In this document: positions 7,522 to 16,268 of the stretch, piece after piece | How positions within the stretch are numbered: position 1 is the stretch's first letter | Layout: each line of letters starts with the position of its first letter | Origin: Pseudoflavonifractor phocaeensis | GTDB lineage: Bacteria; Bacillota; Clostridia; Oscillospirales; Oscillospiraceae | Direction: 5' to 3' | Length of the DNA: 52,330 nucleotides | Assembly (NCBI RefSeq): GCF_021531375.1 | Contig: NZ_JADYTU010000016.1 | Location: 1 to 52,330, forward strand | The notes under the pieces: model-generated | What the model was told of the DNA's origin: nothing | The model's input: the letters and a program-made list of their open reading frames with translations, nothing else | Databases searched by the model: none | Position numbers and translations under genes: made by a program

Positions 7522-7708
7522 ATGCCAGATACAGCGGCAACACGCTGGTGACGGACATACGAAAGAACCAAAAAATGTGGGAAGCTCATCTCGCAAAGGC
7601 AACAATAAAAATACTGATGAAGTCACCTTCCACTGGGAATCGGCAAACCATTCAAACAAACTATCTCTACCGAAGATTTGAAGAAAGAAGTTTTAAATGA
7701 CTGATATG

Positions 7709-7747
7709 ATATAAGAACACCTCCTCATTGAGGAGGTGTTCTTATAT
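7709..7747. terminator. Perfect 18-bp stem hairpin
   Basis: Arms 7709-7726 and 7730-7747 are perfectly complementary around a 3-base loop (ATATAAGAACACC...GGTGTTCTTATAT). It lies between the decayed regulator and nrdD and could serve as a bidirectional terminator, although no long T-run follows. Confidence 0.6.
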
Positions 7748-7860
7748 ATCTTAATATGCGTAAATATTCGGTAGAATGAATGAGGGGCACTGCGAAAACA
7801 CCTGAACACAAACTTCTGTTCGCGATAGAGTCTCAAATCAACACATACCCACACCTGGCA

Positions 7861-9987
7861 TCACAGGTGCAGCACCCGGGCCTTGATCTCCTTGGTCTTA
7901 CCCACGTTCCAGTAGTTCTCACCCAGGTAACCGCAAGTTCGGCGGGTGACGTTCATCTTGGAGCGGTCGGTGTTATGGCAGGCGGGGCACTCCCACTGGT
8001 TATCGTCGTTAATAATGATCTCCCCGTCGAAGCCGCAGCACTGGCAGTAGTCGCTCTTGGTGTTGAACTCGGCGTACTGGATATTGTCATAGATAAACCG
8101 GACGACCTCCTTCAGGGCCTCCAGGTTGTTGCGCATGTTGGGGATCTCCACATAGGAGATGCAGCCGCCGGTGGAGATCTTCTGGAACTGGCTCTCGAAG
8201 GTGAACTTCTCAAAGGCGTCGATATGCTCCCGCACGTCCACATGGTAGCTGTTGGTATAGTAGCCCTTGTCGGTGACGTCGGGAATGGTGCCGAAGCGCT
8301 CCTTGTCGATGCGGGCAAAGCGGTAGCACAGGGATTCGGCGGGCGTGCCGTAGAGGGCGAAACCGATGTTGGTCTCGCGCTTCCAGTCGTCGCAGGCCTT
8401 ACGCAGCCGGTTCATCACCTTCAGGGCAAATTCGGTGCCTCCGGGCTGGGTGTGGCTGACTCCCTTCACCAGCTTAGTCACCTCGTACAGGCCGATATAG
8501 CCCAGGGAGATAGAGGAATAGCCGCCGTAGAGCAGGGGCTCGATGGGAGCGCCCTTGGGCAGACGGGCGATGGCGCCGTACTGCCAGTGGATGGGGCTGG
8601 AGTCGGACTTCACGTTCTTCAACGCGTTGTGGCGGCACATAATGGCCTCGAAGCACAGCTGGAGGCGGTCCTCCAGCAGCTCCCAGAACTTCTCCTCGTC
8701 GCCCCGGGCCAGGATACCGATCTGGGGCAGGTTCAGAGAGACCACGCCCTGGTTGAAGCGGCCCTCGAACTTGTAGTTTCCGTTCTCGTCCTTCCAAGGG
8801 GCCAGGAAGGAGCGGCAGCCCATGGGGGAAAACACGTTGCCCTCGTAGTTCTCCCGCATCTTCTTGGCGGAGATATAGTCGGGGTACATCCGCTTGGCGG
8901 AGCACTTGACGGCCAGCTCGGTGATATAGTCGTACTTACCGCCCTTGAGGCAGTTGTGCTCGTCCAGAACGTAGACCAGCTTGGGGAAAGCGGGGGTGAT
9001 ATAGACGCCCTTTTCGTTCTTAATGCCCTCCAGCCGCTGGCGGAGCACCTCCTCCACGATCATGGCGTTCTCCTCCAGATAGGGGTCGCCCTCCTGGAGG
9101 TTGAGGAACAGGGTGACGAAGGGAGACTGGCCGTTGGTGGTCATCAGGGTGTTGATCTGGTACTGGATGGTCTGGACGCCGGACTTCAGCTCGTCCCTCA
9201 GACGGTCGTTGACCAGCCGCTCCACGGTGGCGTCGTCAGCCTGGCCGGCGCACTCGTAGGCGATGTGCTTGCGGAATTTTTCCTTGCTCCGGCGCAGATA
9301 CTTACCCAGGTGCCGCAGGTCCACGGACTGGCCGCCGTACTGGTTGGAGGCCACACAGGCGATGATCTGGGTCATCACGGTGCAGGCCACCTGGAAGCTC
9401 TTGGGAGACTCGATGAGCTTTCCGTTCATCACGGTTCCGTTGTCCAGCATGTCCCCGATGTTGATGAGGCAGCAGTTAAAAATGGGCTGGACGAAGTAGT
9501 CGGCGTCGTGGAAATGGATGGTCCCCTCGTCGTGGGCCTTGGAGATCTTCTCAGGAAGCAGGATGCGGCGGGTCAGGTCCCGGCTCACTTCGCCGGCAAT
9601 ATAATCCCGCTGGGTAGCGGCGATCATGGTGTTCTTGTTGGAGTTTTCCTCCGCCAGCTCCTGATTTTCGTTACGCAGCAGAGACAGAATGGACTCATCG
9701 GTGGTGTTGGCCTTCCGGACCAGGGCCCGGTTATAGCGGTAGATGATGTAGGTCTTGGCCAGGTGGAACTTGTTCTCCGCCACCAGCCCCTGCTCTACCA
9801 GGTCCTGAATGTCCTCCACCAGCATCCGGGGACGCTTCATCCCCTCAATGCGGTCGATGATGGCATCAATGCGGTCCCGGCTCAGCCGGTCCTCCTGGGG
9901 GACCTCCGCATTGGCTTTTTCAATGGCTGTGACGATCTTGCTCCTGTCGTAATCCACGATGGTCCCGTCTCGTTTAATGACCTTCAT
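7861..9987 (-). CDS. nrdD: Anaerobic ribonucleoside-triphosphate reductase (class III)
   Basis: Protein of 708 residues that reduces ribonucleoside triphosphates to deoxynucleotides without oxygen, using a glycyl radical. An ATP-cone allosteric domain (MKVIKRDGTIVDYDRSKI...) fills the first 90 residues. Near the C-terminus are four zinc-ligand Cys (CQCCG...CPAC) and the glycyl-radical motif RTCGYLG (683-689). AAAGGAG precedes ATG at 9987. The activase gene nrdG, often adjacent, is absent from this window, so it must lie elsewhere. Tandem NrdR boxes upstream imply NrdR repression. Confidence 0.97.
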   Translation of the reverse strand: MKVIKRDGTIVDYDRSKIVTAIEKANAEVPQEDRLSRDRIDAIIDRIEGMKRPRMLVEDIQDLVEQGLVAENKFHLAKTYIIYRYNRALVRKANTTDESILSLLRNENQELAEENSNKNTMIAATQRDYIAGEVSRDLTRRILLPEKISKAHDEGTIHFHDADYFVQPIFNCCLINIGDMLDNGTVMNGKLIESPKSFQVACTVMTQIIACVASNQYGGQSVDLRHLGKYLRRSKEKFRKHIAYECAGQADDATVERLVNDRLRDELKSGVQTIQYQINTLMTTNGQSPFVTLFLNLQEGDPYLEENAMIVEEVLRQRLEGIKNEKGVYITPAFPKLVYVLDEHNCLKGGKYDYITELAVKCSAKRMYPDYISAKKMRENYEGNVFSPMGCRSFLAPWKDENGNYKFEGRFNQGVVSLNLPQIGILARGDEEKFWELLEDRLQLCFEAIMCRHNALKNVKSDSSPIHWQYGAIARLPKGAPIEPLLYGGYSSISLGYIGLYEVTKLVKGVSHTQPGGTEFALKVMNRLRKACDDWKRETNIGFALYGTPAESLCYRFARIDKERFGTIPDVTDKGYYTNSYHVDVREHIDAFEKFTFESQFQKISTGGCISYVEIPNMRNNLEALKEVVRFIYDNIQYAEFNTKSDYCQCCGFDGEIIINDDNQWECPACHNTDRSKMNVTRRTCGYLGENYWNVGKTKEIKARVLHL

Positions 9988-10061
9988 TGCACGATCTCCT
10001 TTCCTTAGCGAGGGTATTTATCTATCATCGGCGCAGCGCCCGCCGAAATACATCGGAGGTT

Positions 10062-10090
10062 AGTATAACACGGGCGCTCTCTTTTGTCTA
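10062..10090 (-). promoter_or_regulatory. nrdD promoter
   Basis: On the minus strand, TAGACA and TATACT are separated by 17 bases, with TG ahead of the -10. It lies about 75 bases upstream of the nrdD start. Confidence 0.7.
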
Positions 10091-10100
10091 TTGTATTTCT

Positions 10101-10158
10101 ACACAATATATTGTGCTGTTTTTTGTCTCTTTAGAATTTTAGATACAATATTATGTTC
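10101..10158. promoter_or_regulatory. Tandem NrdR boxes
   Basis: ACACAATATATTGTGC (10101-10116) closely fits the NrdR consensus acaCwATATaTwGtgt. A second, weaker copy ATACAATATTATGTTC starts 42 bases further (10143-10158). That is four helical turns, the phased arrangement described for NrdR sites. Both lie just upstream of the nrdD -35. Confidence 0.8.
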
Positions 10159-10220
10159 TTCCTTTTCATGCAGATAAATGTCGGATTTCGCCGCTTCCGT
10201 CCGTTTTTCGCCCCTTTCGG

Positions 10221-10249
10221 TTGCCCTTGGGCATAATATGTGGTATACT
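10221..10249 (+). promoter_or_regulatory. mnmA promoter
   Basis: TTGCCC, 17 bases, then TATACT, on the plus strand. It is 67 bases upstream of the mnmA ATG and divergent from nrdD. Confidence 0.7.
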
Positions 10250-10315
10250 TTCATTTGAATTTCAGCGAATTGACCGCGGCGCTCGCCCGCCGCGGGAACA
10301 GGGAGGGATCTGCCA

Positions 10316-11404
10316 ATGTGCGCCCGCGTTGCCGTCGCTATGAGCGGCGGCGTGGACAGCTCCGCCGCCGCCTTTCTTTTGCGGGAGGCCGGCCATGATC
10401 TGATTGGGATCACCATGAAGCTCTTTGACAACGGCGACGCCGGTATTCAGGGAGAAAGCGCCTGCTGCTCCCTGGATGACGCCGAGGACGCCCGGGCGGT
10501 GGCCCGGCAGTTGGGCTTCCCCCACTATGTCTTCAACTTCTCCCGGCCCTTCCGCACCCAGGTCATGGACCGCTTTGTGTGCGCATACGAGCGGGGCGAG
10601 ACCCCGAACCCCTGCATCGACTGTAACCGGTACCTCAAATTCGGCGCACTCCTCCAGCGGGCCCGGGAGCTGGACCGGGACCAGGTAGCCACCGGCCACT
10701 ATGTCCGTCTGGAATTTGACGGGGGCTCCGGCCGCTGGCTGCTCCGCAAGGCCCTCCACCCGGAAAAGGACCAGAGCTATGTGCTGTACAGCCTGACCCA
10801 GGACCAGCTCTCCCACAGTCTGTTCCCCCTGGGCGGACTGTCCAAGGAGGAGATCCGGACCATCGCGGCGGAGCACGGCCTGATCAACGCCCACAAGCGG
10901 GAGAGCCAGGATATCTGCTTTGTCCCGGACGGGGACTATGCCGCCTTTATCCGCCGGCACACCGGCCGGGACTACCCTGCCGGCCCCTTCCTGGATCAGA
11001 CGGGCCGCCAATTGGGCACCCACACCGGCATCGTAGACTACACCGTGGGACAGCGCCGGGGTTTGGGGGTATCCTCCAACCAGGGCCGGCTCTATGTGAA
11101 GGAGCTTCGTCCCGAAGACAACGCGGTAGTTCTCTCAGACAACGCCGGCCTCTTTGCCCGCTCTCTCACCGCCGACCAGCTGAATCTCATCCCCGTCTCC
11201 CGGCTGGACGGGCCTCTCCGTCTACGGGCCAAGATCCGCTACCGCATGGCGGAGCAGCCCTGCACCGTGGAGCAGACCGGTCCGGACACTATCCGGGTCA
11301 CCTTTGACCAGCCCCAACGGGCCATTACCCCCGGCCAGGCCGTAGTCTTCTACGACGGCGACCTTGTGGTCGGCGGAGCCACCATTTTGAAAGGAGAACC
11401 TTGA
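10316..11404 (+). CDS. mnmA: tRNA-specific 2-thiouridylase
   Basis: Protein of 362 residues that thiolates U34 of tRNA-Lys, -Glu and -Gln with ATP and a persulfide donor. The PP-loop SGGVDSS (residues 10-16) binds ATP. NPCIDCNRYLKFG and DICFVPDG carry the two conserved catalytic-region Cys. The C-terminal beta-barrel ends normally. GGGAGGG lies before the ATG. A small membrane-protein gene follows after only 3 bases. Confidence 0.95.
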   Translation: MCARVAVAMSGGVDSSAAAFLLREAGHDLIGITMKLFDNGDAGIQGESACCSLDDAEDARAVARQLGFPHYVFNFSRPFRTQVMDRFVCAYERGETPNPCIDCNRYLKFGALLQRARELDRDQVATGHYVRLEFDGGSGRWLLRKALHPEKDQSYVLYSLTQDQLSHSLFPLGGLSKEEIRTIAAEHGLINAHKRESQDICFVPDGDYAAFIRRHTGRDYPAGPFLDQTGRQLGTHTGIVDYTVGQRRGLGVSSNQGRLYVKELRPEDNAVVLSDNAGLFARSLTADQLNLIPVSRLDGPLRLRAKIRYRMAEQPCTVEQTGPDTIRVTFDQPQRAITPGQAVVFYDGDLVVGGATILKGEP

Positions 11405-11407
11405 CCC

Positions 11408-11713
11408 ATGAGCCAGAAGAAGCATAAAAAACGTCACTCCCAGTCCACCATCAACGCCAAGCGCCAGGCCAACCAGGCCAAGTTGGCCGACGAAAAGGAC
11501 CGGATGCAGAAACGCATGGACCCCACCGCCCGTAATCTGCTCCTGGGCGACCTGGTCTTTCTGGCCATCTGCCAGCTGCTGTACAGCAACGGGATCATAT
11601 CGGAGACGCTCTCCGCCATCAGCAGCATCATTGGCTTGATCCTGCTGGTCATCGCCCTCTGGTTCCAGTTCGGGAACAAGCGCGGCGGAAACTCCGGCGG
11701 CTGGTCTATCTGA
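11408..11713 (+). CDS. Small basic membrane protein
   Basis: Protein of 101 residues. The first 42 are highly charged (MSQKKHKKRHSQSTINAKRQ), then two membrane helices (about 44-61 and 69-90) and a Gly-rich end. It starts 3 bases after mnmA stops, so it is cotranscribed. No family recognised. The basic N-terminus could contact RNA or lipid head groups, which is speculation. Confidence 0.75.
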   Translation: MSQKKHKKRHSQSTINAKRQANQAKLADEKDRMQKRMDPTARNLLLGDLVFLAICQLLYSNGIISETLSAISSIIGLILLVIALWFQFGNKRGGNSGGWSI

Positions 11714-11768
11714 CGGGTTCTTCCCGCATATCGGCCGTCATGGCCCTCCATATGTCCTATCATCGCAA

Positions 11769-11797
11769 GGAGGATGCAGTGAATCGCTGCATCCTCC
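11769..11797 (+). terminator. Terminator after mnmA unit
   Basis: Stem GGAGGATGCAG / CTGCATCCTCC with a 7-base loop is followed by TTTTATAT. Confidence 0.85.
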
Positions 11798-11808
11798 TTT
11801 TATATCTA

Positions 11809-12198
11809 TTATTCTTCGCCGCTTTGGCATCGGGTCAGGATCAGATCGCACAGCCGGATCAGGGCGGCGGCCAGAACAAACAGAGAAGCCCAGGCGTTCC
11901 GGTCCGCGGAACCGCGCGCAGCACAGTCCCCAGACCGGCTCTCCTCCCAGGTATCCAGAGCCAGGCCAAAAAAGTAGGCCAGGCACCCGACCACCAGTGC
12001 GCTGGCCACCAGACGGATGGAAAAGACGTCAGGGACCTCCTCTTCCTCCCCCCGCAGGATCCGGCACAGCCCGTCCCGCTGGATGGCCGTCCCCTTCCAG
12101 GACAGACAGATGGATAAGATCAGCAGGACCAGGAAGGCCAGCGACGTGTCCGCGATCCCCAGCTGACGGCACAGCTCCCGCTTTTGCGCTTCATTCAT
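11809..12198 (-). CDS. Hypothetical membrane protein
   Basis: Protein of 129 residues with three predicted helices (about 18-34, 60-79 and 102-118) separated by an acidic loop (RGEEEEVPD) and a charged, Cys-containing loop. ATG at 12198 is chosen because GGGGGTG lies upstream; a longer frame to 12252 has no signal. It stands alone and is convergent with mnmA. No family recognised. Confidence 0.6.
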   Translation of the reverse strand: MNEAQKRELCRQLGIADTSLAFLVLLILSICLSWKGTAIQRDGLCRILRGEEEEVPDVFSIRLVASALVVGCLAYFFGLALDTWEESRSGDCAARGSADRNAWASLFVLAAALIRLCDLILTRCQSGEE

Positions 12199-12344
12199 AA
12201 AGGGCACCCCCTCTGTCCATCTTATCCAAGGGCGCGCCCCTTGGTGCCTCACTCCTCATGGACCTGCCCAGGAGCTTTCCCGGTCCGGTCAAGGAGCGGC
12301 TTGAGCAAAAAATCAATTTTTATGCCGCTAGCTCTGACAGGCGC

Positions 12345-12373
12345 AAAAAAAGGACGCTTTCGCGTCCTTTTTT
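12345..12373. terminator. Terminator below the HAD phosphatase gene
   Basis: AAAAAAGGACGC and GCGTCCTTTTTT surround a TTTC loop. It is symmetrical and would stop minus-strand transcription from prfC and the HAD gene. Confidence 0.85.
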
Positions 12374-12377
12374 GACT

Positions 12378-13205
12378 TTATGCTCCAAACCACTGACTCA
12401 AAACCTGGGCTACGCCGTCCTCCTGGTTGGAGGGGGCCACCAGGTCCGCCTCCGCCCGCGTCTCCGGCGCGGCGTTGGCCATGGCCACCCCCACCCCGGC
12501 ACACCGCAGCATGGTCCGGTCGTTGGTGCCGTCTCCGAAGGCAACCGTCTCCGCCGGGTCCACGGACAGCGCCCGGCACAGCGCCAGGAGCGCCTCCCCC
12601 TTGGTAGCGCCGGGGGCGTTGACCTCCAGATTGTACGGCATGGAGATGGACAGCACCAGCTGGGGGAGCTCCCGGTTCAACATCTCCATCACCTTGGGCC
12701 GCAGCTCCAGATGGGGCGTGTAGATCTGGATCTTCTGGACCGTTTTTCCCCCGGTCCGAATCTCCTCCCGGAAATTGTCCAGGGGGGTCCGGGTCCGCCG
12801 GGCCAGCTTGCGGGCCTCCAGATCGGGAATATAGTAGTCCAGCCGGTCGTAGTACTTCCGGTCTATCAGCCCCCGGTCGTTCTGGTAACAGTCCATGCTG
12901 GCGTCCAGAGGCTCCAGCAGGTCAAAGACCCGCTCGGCCGCGGCCATGTCGAGCTCGGCCCGGTACAGCACCTTGTCCTCCGCCCGGTCATAGGCTTTGG
13001 CCCCATTCATCAGGATGAAATAGCGCAGGAACGGCAGGTCACGCAGCTCCACGGGGATGCCCTCGTAAAACCGGCCGGTGGCGATGACCACCTGTGCCCC
13101 CTGGGCAGCGGCCCGCTCCAGAGCCTGCCGGTTGGCGGGCGAGAGGCTTTTGTCGTCCCGGAGCAGGGTGCCGTCCAAATCGGTCAATATCAGCTTTGGC
13201 CTCAT
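12378..13205 (-). CDS. Cof-type HAD-IIB family hydrolase
   Basis: Protein of 275 residues. Motif I DLDGTLL (residues 9-15) carries the nucleophile and acid Asp. ATGR gives motif II, a Lys (about residue 196, in TKGEAL) motif III, and FGDGTNDRTML motif IV, all of the Cof/YidA phosphatase type with a type IIB cap. It would dephosphorylate a sugar phosphate or related metabolite; the substrate is not inferable. It begins 15 bases after prfC ends on the same strand, so both are likely cotranscribed. Confidence 0.9.
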   Translation of the reverse strand: MRPKLILTDLDGTLLRDDKSLSPANRQALERAAAQGAQVVIATGRFYEGIPVELRDLPFLRYFILMNGAKAYDRAEDKVLYRAELDMAAAERVFDLLEPLDASMDCYQNDRGLIDRKYYDRLDYYIPDLEARKLARRTRTPLDNFREEIRTGGKTVQKIQIYTPHLELRPKVMEMLNRELPQLVLSISMPYNLEVNAPGATKGEALLALCRALSVDPAETVAFGDGTNDRTMLRCAGVGVAMANAAPETRAEADLVAPSNQEDGVAQVLSQWFGA

Positions 13206-13220
13206 TTCGGCCTCACTCCT

Positions 13221-14828
13221 TTAAAACCTGGCCCCACCGAACTCGGCCAGCTGCAGTCCCTTGTTCCGGTCCTGGACCCACTGGATGGACCACTGGGAGG
13301 CGAACAGCAGCAGCTGGTTGCCCTTGTAGTCCTCCACCAGCTTGGCGTCGTTGGGCAGCAGCAGGTCCTCCTCCTTCAGGGCGGGGGCGTCCTCGTCCTC
13401 CTTGACGATCCACCGCAGGTACTCGTAGGGCAGGCCCTCCTTGTACAGCTCCACGTTGTACTCGCTGCGTAAGCGGTACTCCAGCACGTCGAACTGCAGG
13501 GTGCCCACCACGCCCACAATGACCTCCTCCATGCCGGTATAGGGGGTCTTGAAGATCTGAATGGCTCCCTCCTGGGCGATCTGCTCCACACCCTTCAAAA
13601 ACTGCTTGCGCTTCATGGTGTCGATGGAGCGGATGCGCTGGAAGTGCTCGGGGGCAAAGGTGGGGATGGGGTCAAAGGTGAATTTTTTCCCGGGGGCGCA
13701 AAGGGTGTCTCCGATGGAGAAGATGCCGGGATCAAATACGCCGATGATGTCGCCGGCGTAGGCCTCCTCAATGATCTCACGCTCGGCGGCCATCAGCTGC
13801 TGGGGGCGGGACAGACGGATCTTTTTGCCGCCCTGGATGTGATAGACCTCCTTGTCCGCCTCGAACTTGCCGGAGCACACCCGCATGAAAGCGATGCGGT
13901 CCCGGTGGGCCTTGTTCATATTGGCCTGGATCTTGAAGACAAAGGCGGAGAAATCGTCGTCGAAGGAGTCAATGACCTCATCCCCGGCCCTGCGGGGCAG
14001 GGGGGCGGTAGTCATGCGCAGGAACTCCTCCAGAAAGGGCTCCACGCCGAAGTTGGTCAGGGCGGAGCCGAAGAACACGGGGGACAGCTTGCCGTGGCGC
14101 ACCCGGTCCATATCGAAGTCGCAGGAGGCCCCGTCCAGCAACTCTATCTCGTCCACCAGCTGGTCGCGCTTGGCCTGACCGATCAGGTCGGCCAGGGCGG
14201 GGTCATCGGGCTCGATCTCTGTGGCGGTGGCAGCCTTGGCATTGGTGTTGGAGGTGAAGTGGATGACCTTCCGGTTCTGCCGGTCATAGACGCCCTTGAA
14301 CTCCTTGCCGCAGCCGATGGGCCAGTTCATGGCGTAGGTGTCCAGACCCAGCTCCTTCTCCAGCTCCTCGCACAGCTCGAAGGGGTCCCGGGCCTCCCGG
14401 TCCATCTTGTTGATGAACGTGAAAATGGGGATATCCCGCATGGCGCAGACCTTGAACAGCTTCCGGGTCTGAGCCTCCACGCCCTTGGCCGCGTCGATGA
14501 CCATGACGGCGGAGTCGGCGGCCATCAGGGTGCGGTAGGTATCCTCGGAGAAGTCCTGGTGGCCCGGGGTGTCCAGAATGTTGATACAGAAGCCCTCGTA
14601 CTGGAACTGCATGACGGAGGAGGTGACGGAAATGCCGCGCTGCTTCTCGATCTCCATCCAGTCGGAGGTGGCGGCCCGGGTATTCTTCTTGCCCTTGACC
14701 TGGCCGGCCTGGGCGATGGCTCCGCCGTAGAGCAGGAACTTTTCCGTCAGGGTGGTCTTGCCGGCGTCGGGGTGAGAGATGATGGCAAAGGTCCGGCGGC
14801 GGTTGATCTCAGATTCGTATTTTGACAA
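13221..14828 (-). CDS. prfC: Peptide chain release factor 3
   Basis: GTPase of 535 residues that removes RF1/RF2 from the ribosome after termination. G1 is SHPDAGKTT, G2 lies near RGISVTSS, G3 is DTPGHQDF and G4 is NKMD. RF3-type domains II and III follow. I place the start at TTG 14828 because AAGGGAG lies 7 bases upstream; an in-frame GTG at 14837 overlaps that ribosome site. Length and order match the family. Confidence 0.95.
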   Translation of the reverse strand: MSKYESEINRRRTFAIISHPDAGKTTLTEKFLLYGGAIAQAGQVKGKKNTRAATSDWMEIEKQRGISVTSSVMQFQYEGFCINILDTPGHQDFSEDTYRTLMAADSAVMVIDAAKGVEAQTRKLFKVCAMRDIPIFTFINKMDREARDPFELCEELEKELGLDTYAMNWPIGCGKEFKGVYDRQNRKVIHFTSNTNAKAATATEIEPDDPALADLIGQAKRDQLVDEIELLDGASCDFDMDRVRHGKLSPVFFGSALTNFGVEPFLEEFLRMTTAPLPRRAGDEVIDSFDDDFSAFVFKIQANMNKAHRDRIAFMRVCSGKFEADKEVYHIQGGKKIRLSRPQQLMAAEREIIEEAYAGDIIGVFDPGIFSIGDTLCAPGKKFTFDPIPTFAPEHFQRIRSIDTMKRKQFLKGVEQIAQEGAIQIFKTPYTGMEEVIVGVVGTLQFDVLEYRLRSEYNVELYKEGLPYEYLRWIVKEDEDAPALKEEDLLLPNDAKLVEDYKGNQLLLFASQWSIQWVQDRNKGLQLAEFGGARF

Positions 14829-14905
14829 AGGGTCCACTCCCTTACAAAAAATCTCAGTTAGCTCATTATTTTACCATACGGACGGCCATCCCGCAAGGGG
14901 AAAGG

Positions 14906-14934
14906 TTGACAACAAAGCCGTTCTTTCGTAATAT
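14906..14934 (+). promoter_or_regulatory. Strong promoter before the secreted toroid protein
   Basis: TTGACA, 17 bases, TAATAT. The ATG is at 15099, so the 5' leader is about 155 bases. I see no known riboswitch in that leader and nothing else in 14829-15098. Confidence 0.75.
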
Positions 14935-15098
14935 TTGAGGTATAAGCTCATACTGGCAGCCATTCAAAACGGCATTGTGGCAGGCAATGCCCACCCAATC
15001 AAGCATGTCCACATTTCATTGGATAACACCATTCCACAAACGGCCGAGCCCATCCGGATAACTGCCCGGTCTTTCGTTTCAAAGAAGGGAGCCCACCC

Positions 15099-16112
15099 AT
15101 GAAAAAAGTCCCCACCCGTCTAACGTCCCTGTTCCTGGCCGTCGTCCTGACCCTGTCCGCGGTTGTTCCGTCCCTGGCGGCCGGGGCGGACTGGACCCAG
15201 GCCCTGGACCAGGCCGCCGCCTACGTCAAAAAAACCGTCCCCGACCCGCAGCCCTCCTCCACCTTCGGAGAGTGGGCTGTCATCGGTCTGGCCCGTGGGG
15301 AACGGCTGGATTCAGCCCAGCGGGACCGCTACCTGGAAAACCTGGAGGCCGTTCTTCGTGAAAAGCAGGGAGTCCTGTCCAGCCGGAAGCACACCGAGTA
15401 TGACCGGGCCATCCTGGCTCTGACCGCCCTGGGCGAGGACCCCCAGGAGGCGGCGGGCTATGACCTGCTGGCCCCTCTGGAAGATTTTGACCGGACGGTG
15501 CGCCAGGGCCTCAACGGAGCCATTTTTGCCCTCATCGCCCTGGACAGCGGCGGCTATGACGCCGCCCCCGGCCTCCGGGAGCAATATCTTCAATATATCC
15601 TGGATGCCCAGTTGGCCGACGGCGGCTGGGCTCTGTCCGGCAGCAAAGCCGACCCCGACGTCACCGCCCAGGCGCTCCAAGCTCTGGCCCTCTACCGCGC
15701 AGACCAGGAGAAGGCCGTGGCCTCCGGTCTGGCCTGCCTGACCACCCTTCACAGCGCGGGGGCCTACTCCACTTCCGAGGCCTACGCCCAGACCGTCATC
15801 GCCCTGTGCGCCCTGGATGAGCCCGTCCCCGACGATTTGTTGGCGGAGCTGCTCTCCTTTCAGCGGGCTGACGGCGGTTTTGCCCACCTCCCGGGGGGCG
15901 GCACCGATCAGATGGCCTCGGAACAGGCGCTGTGCGCGCTGACTGCCCTAGAGCGGGCGGAGGCCGGCCGGTCCTCCCTGTACCAAATGGAAGACGCCGC
16001 CCGGGGCGCGTCCGCCTCCCTGCCGTTCCAGGTGTTGGCCGTCCCCCTGCTGGCCGCTCTGGTCCCCGCCACCCTGCTGCGCCCCGGCTTTCTCCCCCTC
16101 CCGGTGAAGTGA
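15099..16112 (+). CDS. Secreted prenyltransferase/squalene-cyclase repeat protein
   Basis: Protein of 337 residues. A signal peptide (residues 1-28, cut near SLAAG) is followed by alpha/alpha-toroid repeats with the QW-like motifs QLADGGWALSG and FQRADGGFAHLPGG, as in squalene cyclases and cobalamin-binding transport proteins. The catalytic DxDD of cyclases is absent, so a binding role is more likely than catalysis. A hydrophobic stretch near 313-333 could anchor the C-terminus. GAAGGGAG precedes the ATG. It is monocistronic, with its own promoter and terminator. Confidence 0.75.
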   Translation: MKKVPTRLTSLFLAVVLTLSAVVPSLAAGADWTQALDQAAAYVKKTVPDPQPSSTFGEWAVIGLARGERLDSAQRDRYLENLEAVLREKQGVLSSRKHTEYDRAILALTALGEDPQEAAGYDLLAPLEDFDRTVRQGLNGAIFALIALDSGGYDAAPGLREQYLQYILDAQLADGGWALSGSKADPDVTAQALQALALYRADQEKAVASGLACLTTLHSAGAYSTSEAYAQTVIALCALDEPVPDDLLAELLSFQRADGGFAHLPGGGTDQMASEQALCALTALERAEAGRSSLYQMEDAARGASASLPFQVLAVPLLAALVPATLLRPGFLPLPVK

Positions 16113-16166
16113 CAGGACGGGACACGCCGTCGGATCAAAGGACCCAATCATTTCGAAAAGCAGTAT

Positions 16167-16206
16167 AAAGGCCGGATGGCCCTCCTGAGAGGGCCGTCCG
16201 GCCTTT
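16167..16206. terminator. Terminator after the toroid-protein gene
   Basis: Eighteen-base arms AAAGGCCGGATGGCCCTC / GAGGGCCGTCCGGCCTTT with a CTGA loop and one G-T pair. It works in both directions. Confidence 0.85.
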
Positions 16207-16210
16207 AAAA

Positions 16211-16248
16211 CACTTTGGGCCCTGCCGGAAGCGGCAGGGCCCAAAGTG
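16211..16248. terminator. Terminator after gdhA
   Basis: A perfect 17-bp stem CACTTTGGGCCCTGCCG and its complement around GAAG. On the minus strand it is followed by TTTTAAA, as expected for the end of gdhA. Confidence 0.85.
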
Positions 16249-16268
16249 TGAGTATAAAAGAGTTTGGA

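Noticed and set aside
7361-7700. Possible intact small genes after the response-regulator fragment
   Set aside because: Frames there continue the decayed receiver and then unmatched sequence without a ribosome site.
7780-10008. Plus-strand 742-codon open frame opposite nrdD
   Set aside because: It mirrors a clear nrdD gene in GC-rich DNA; the product is low-complexity (Val/Leu/Gly/His) with no domain.
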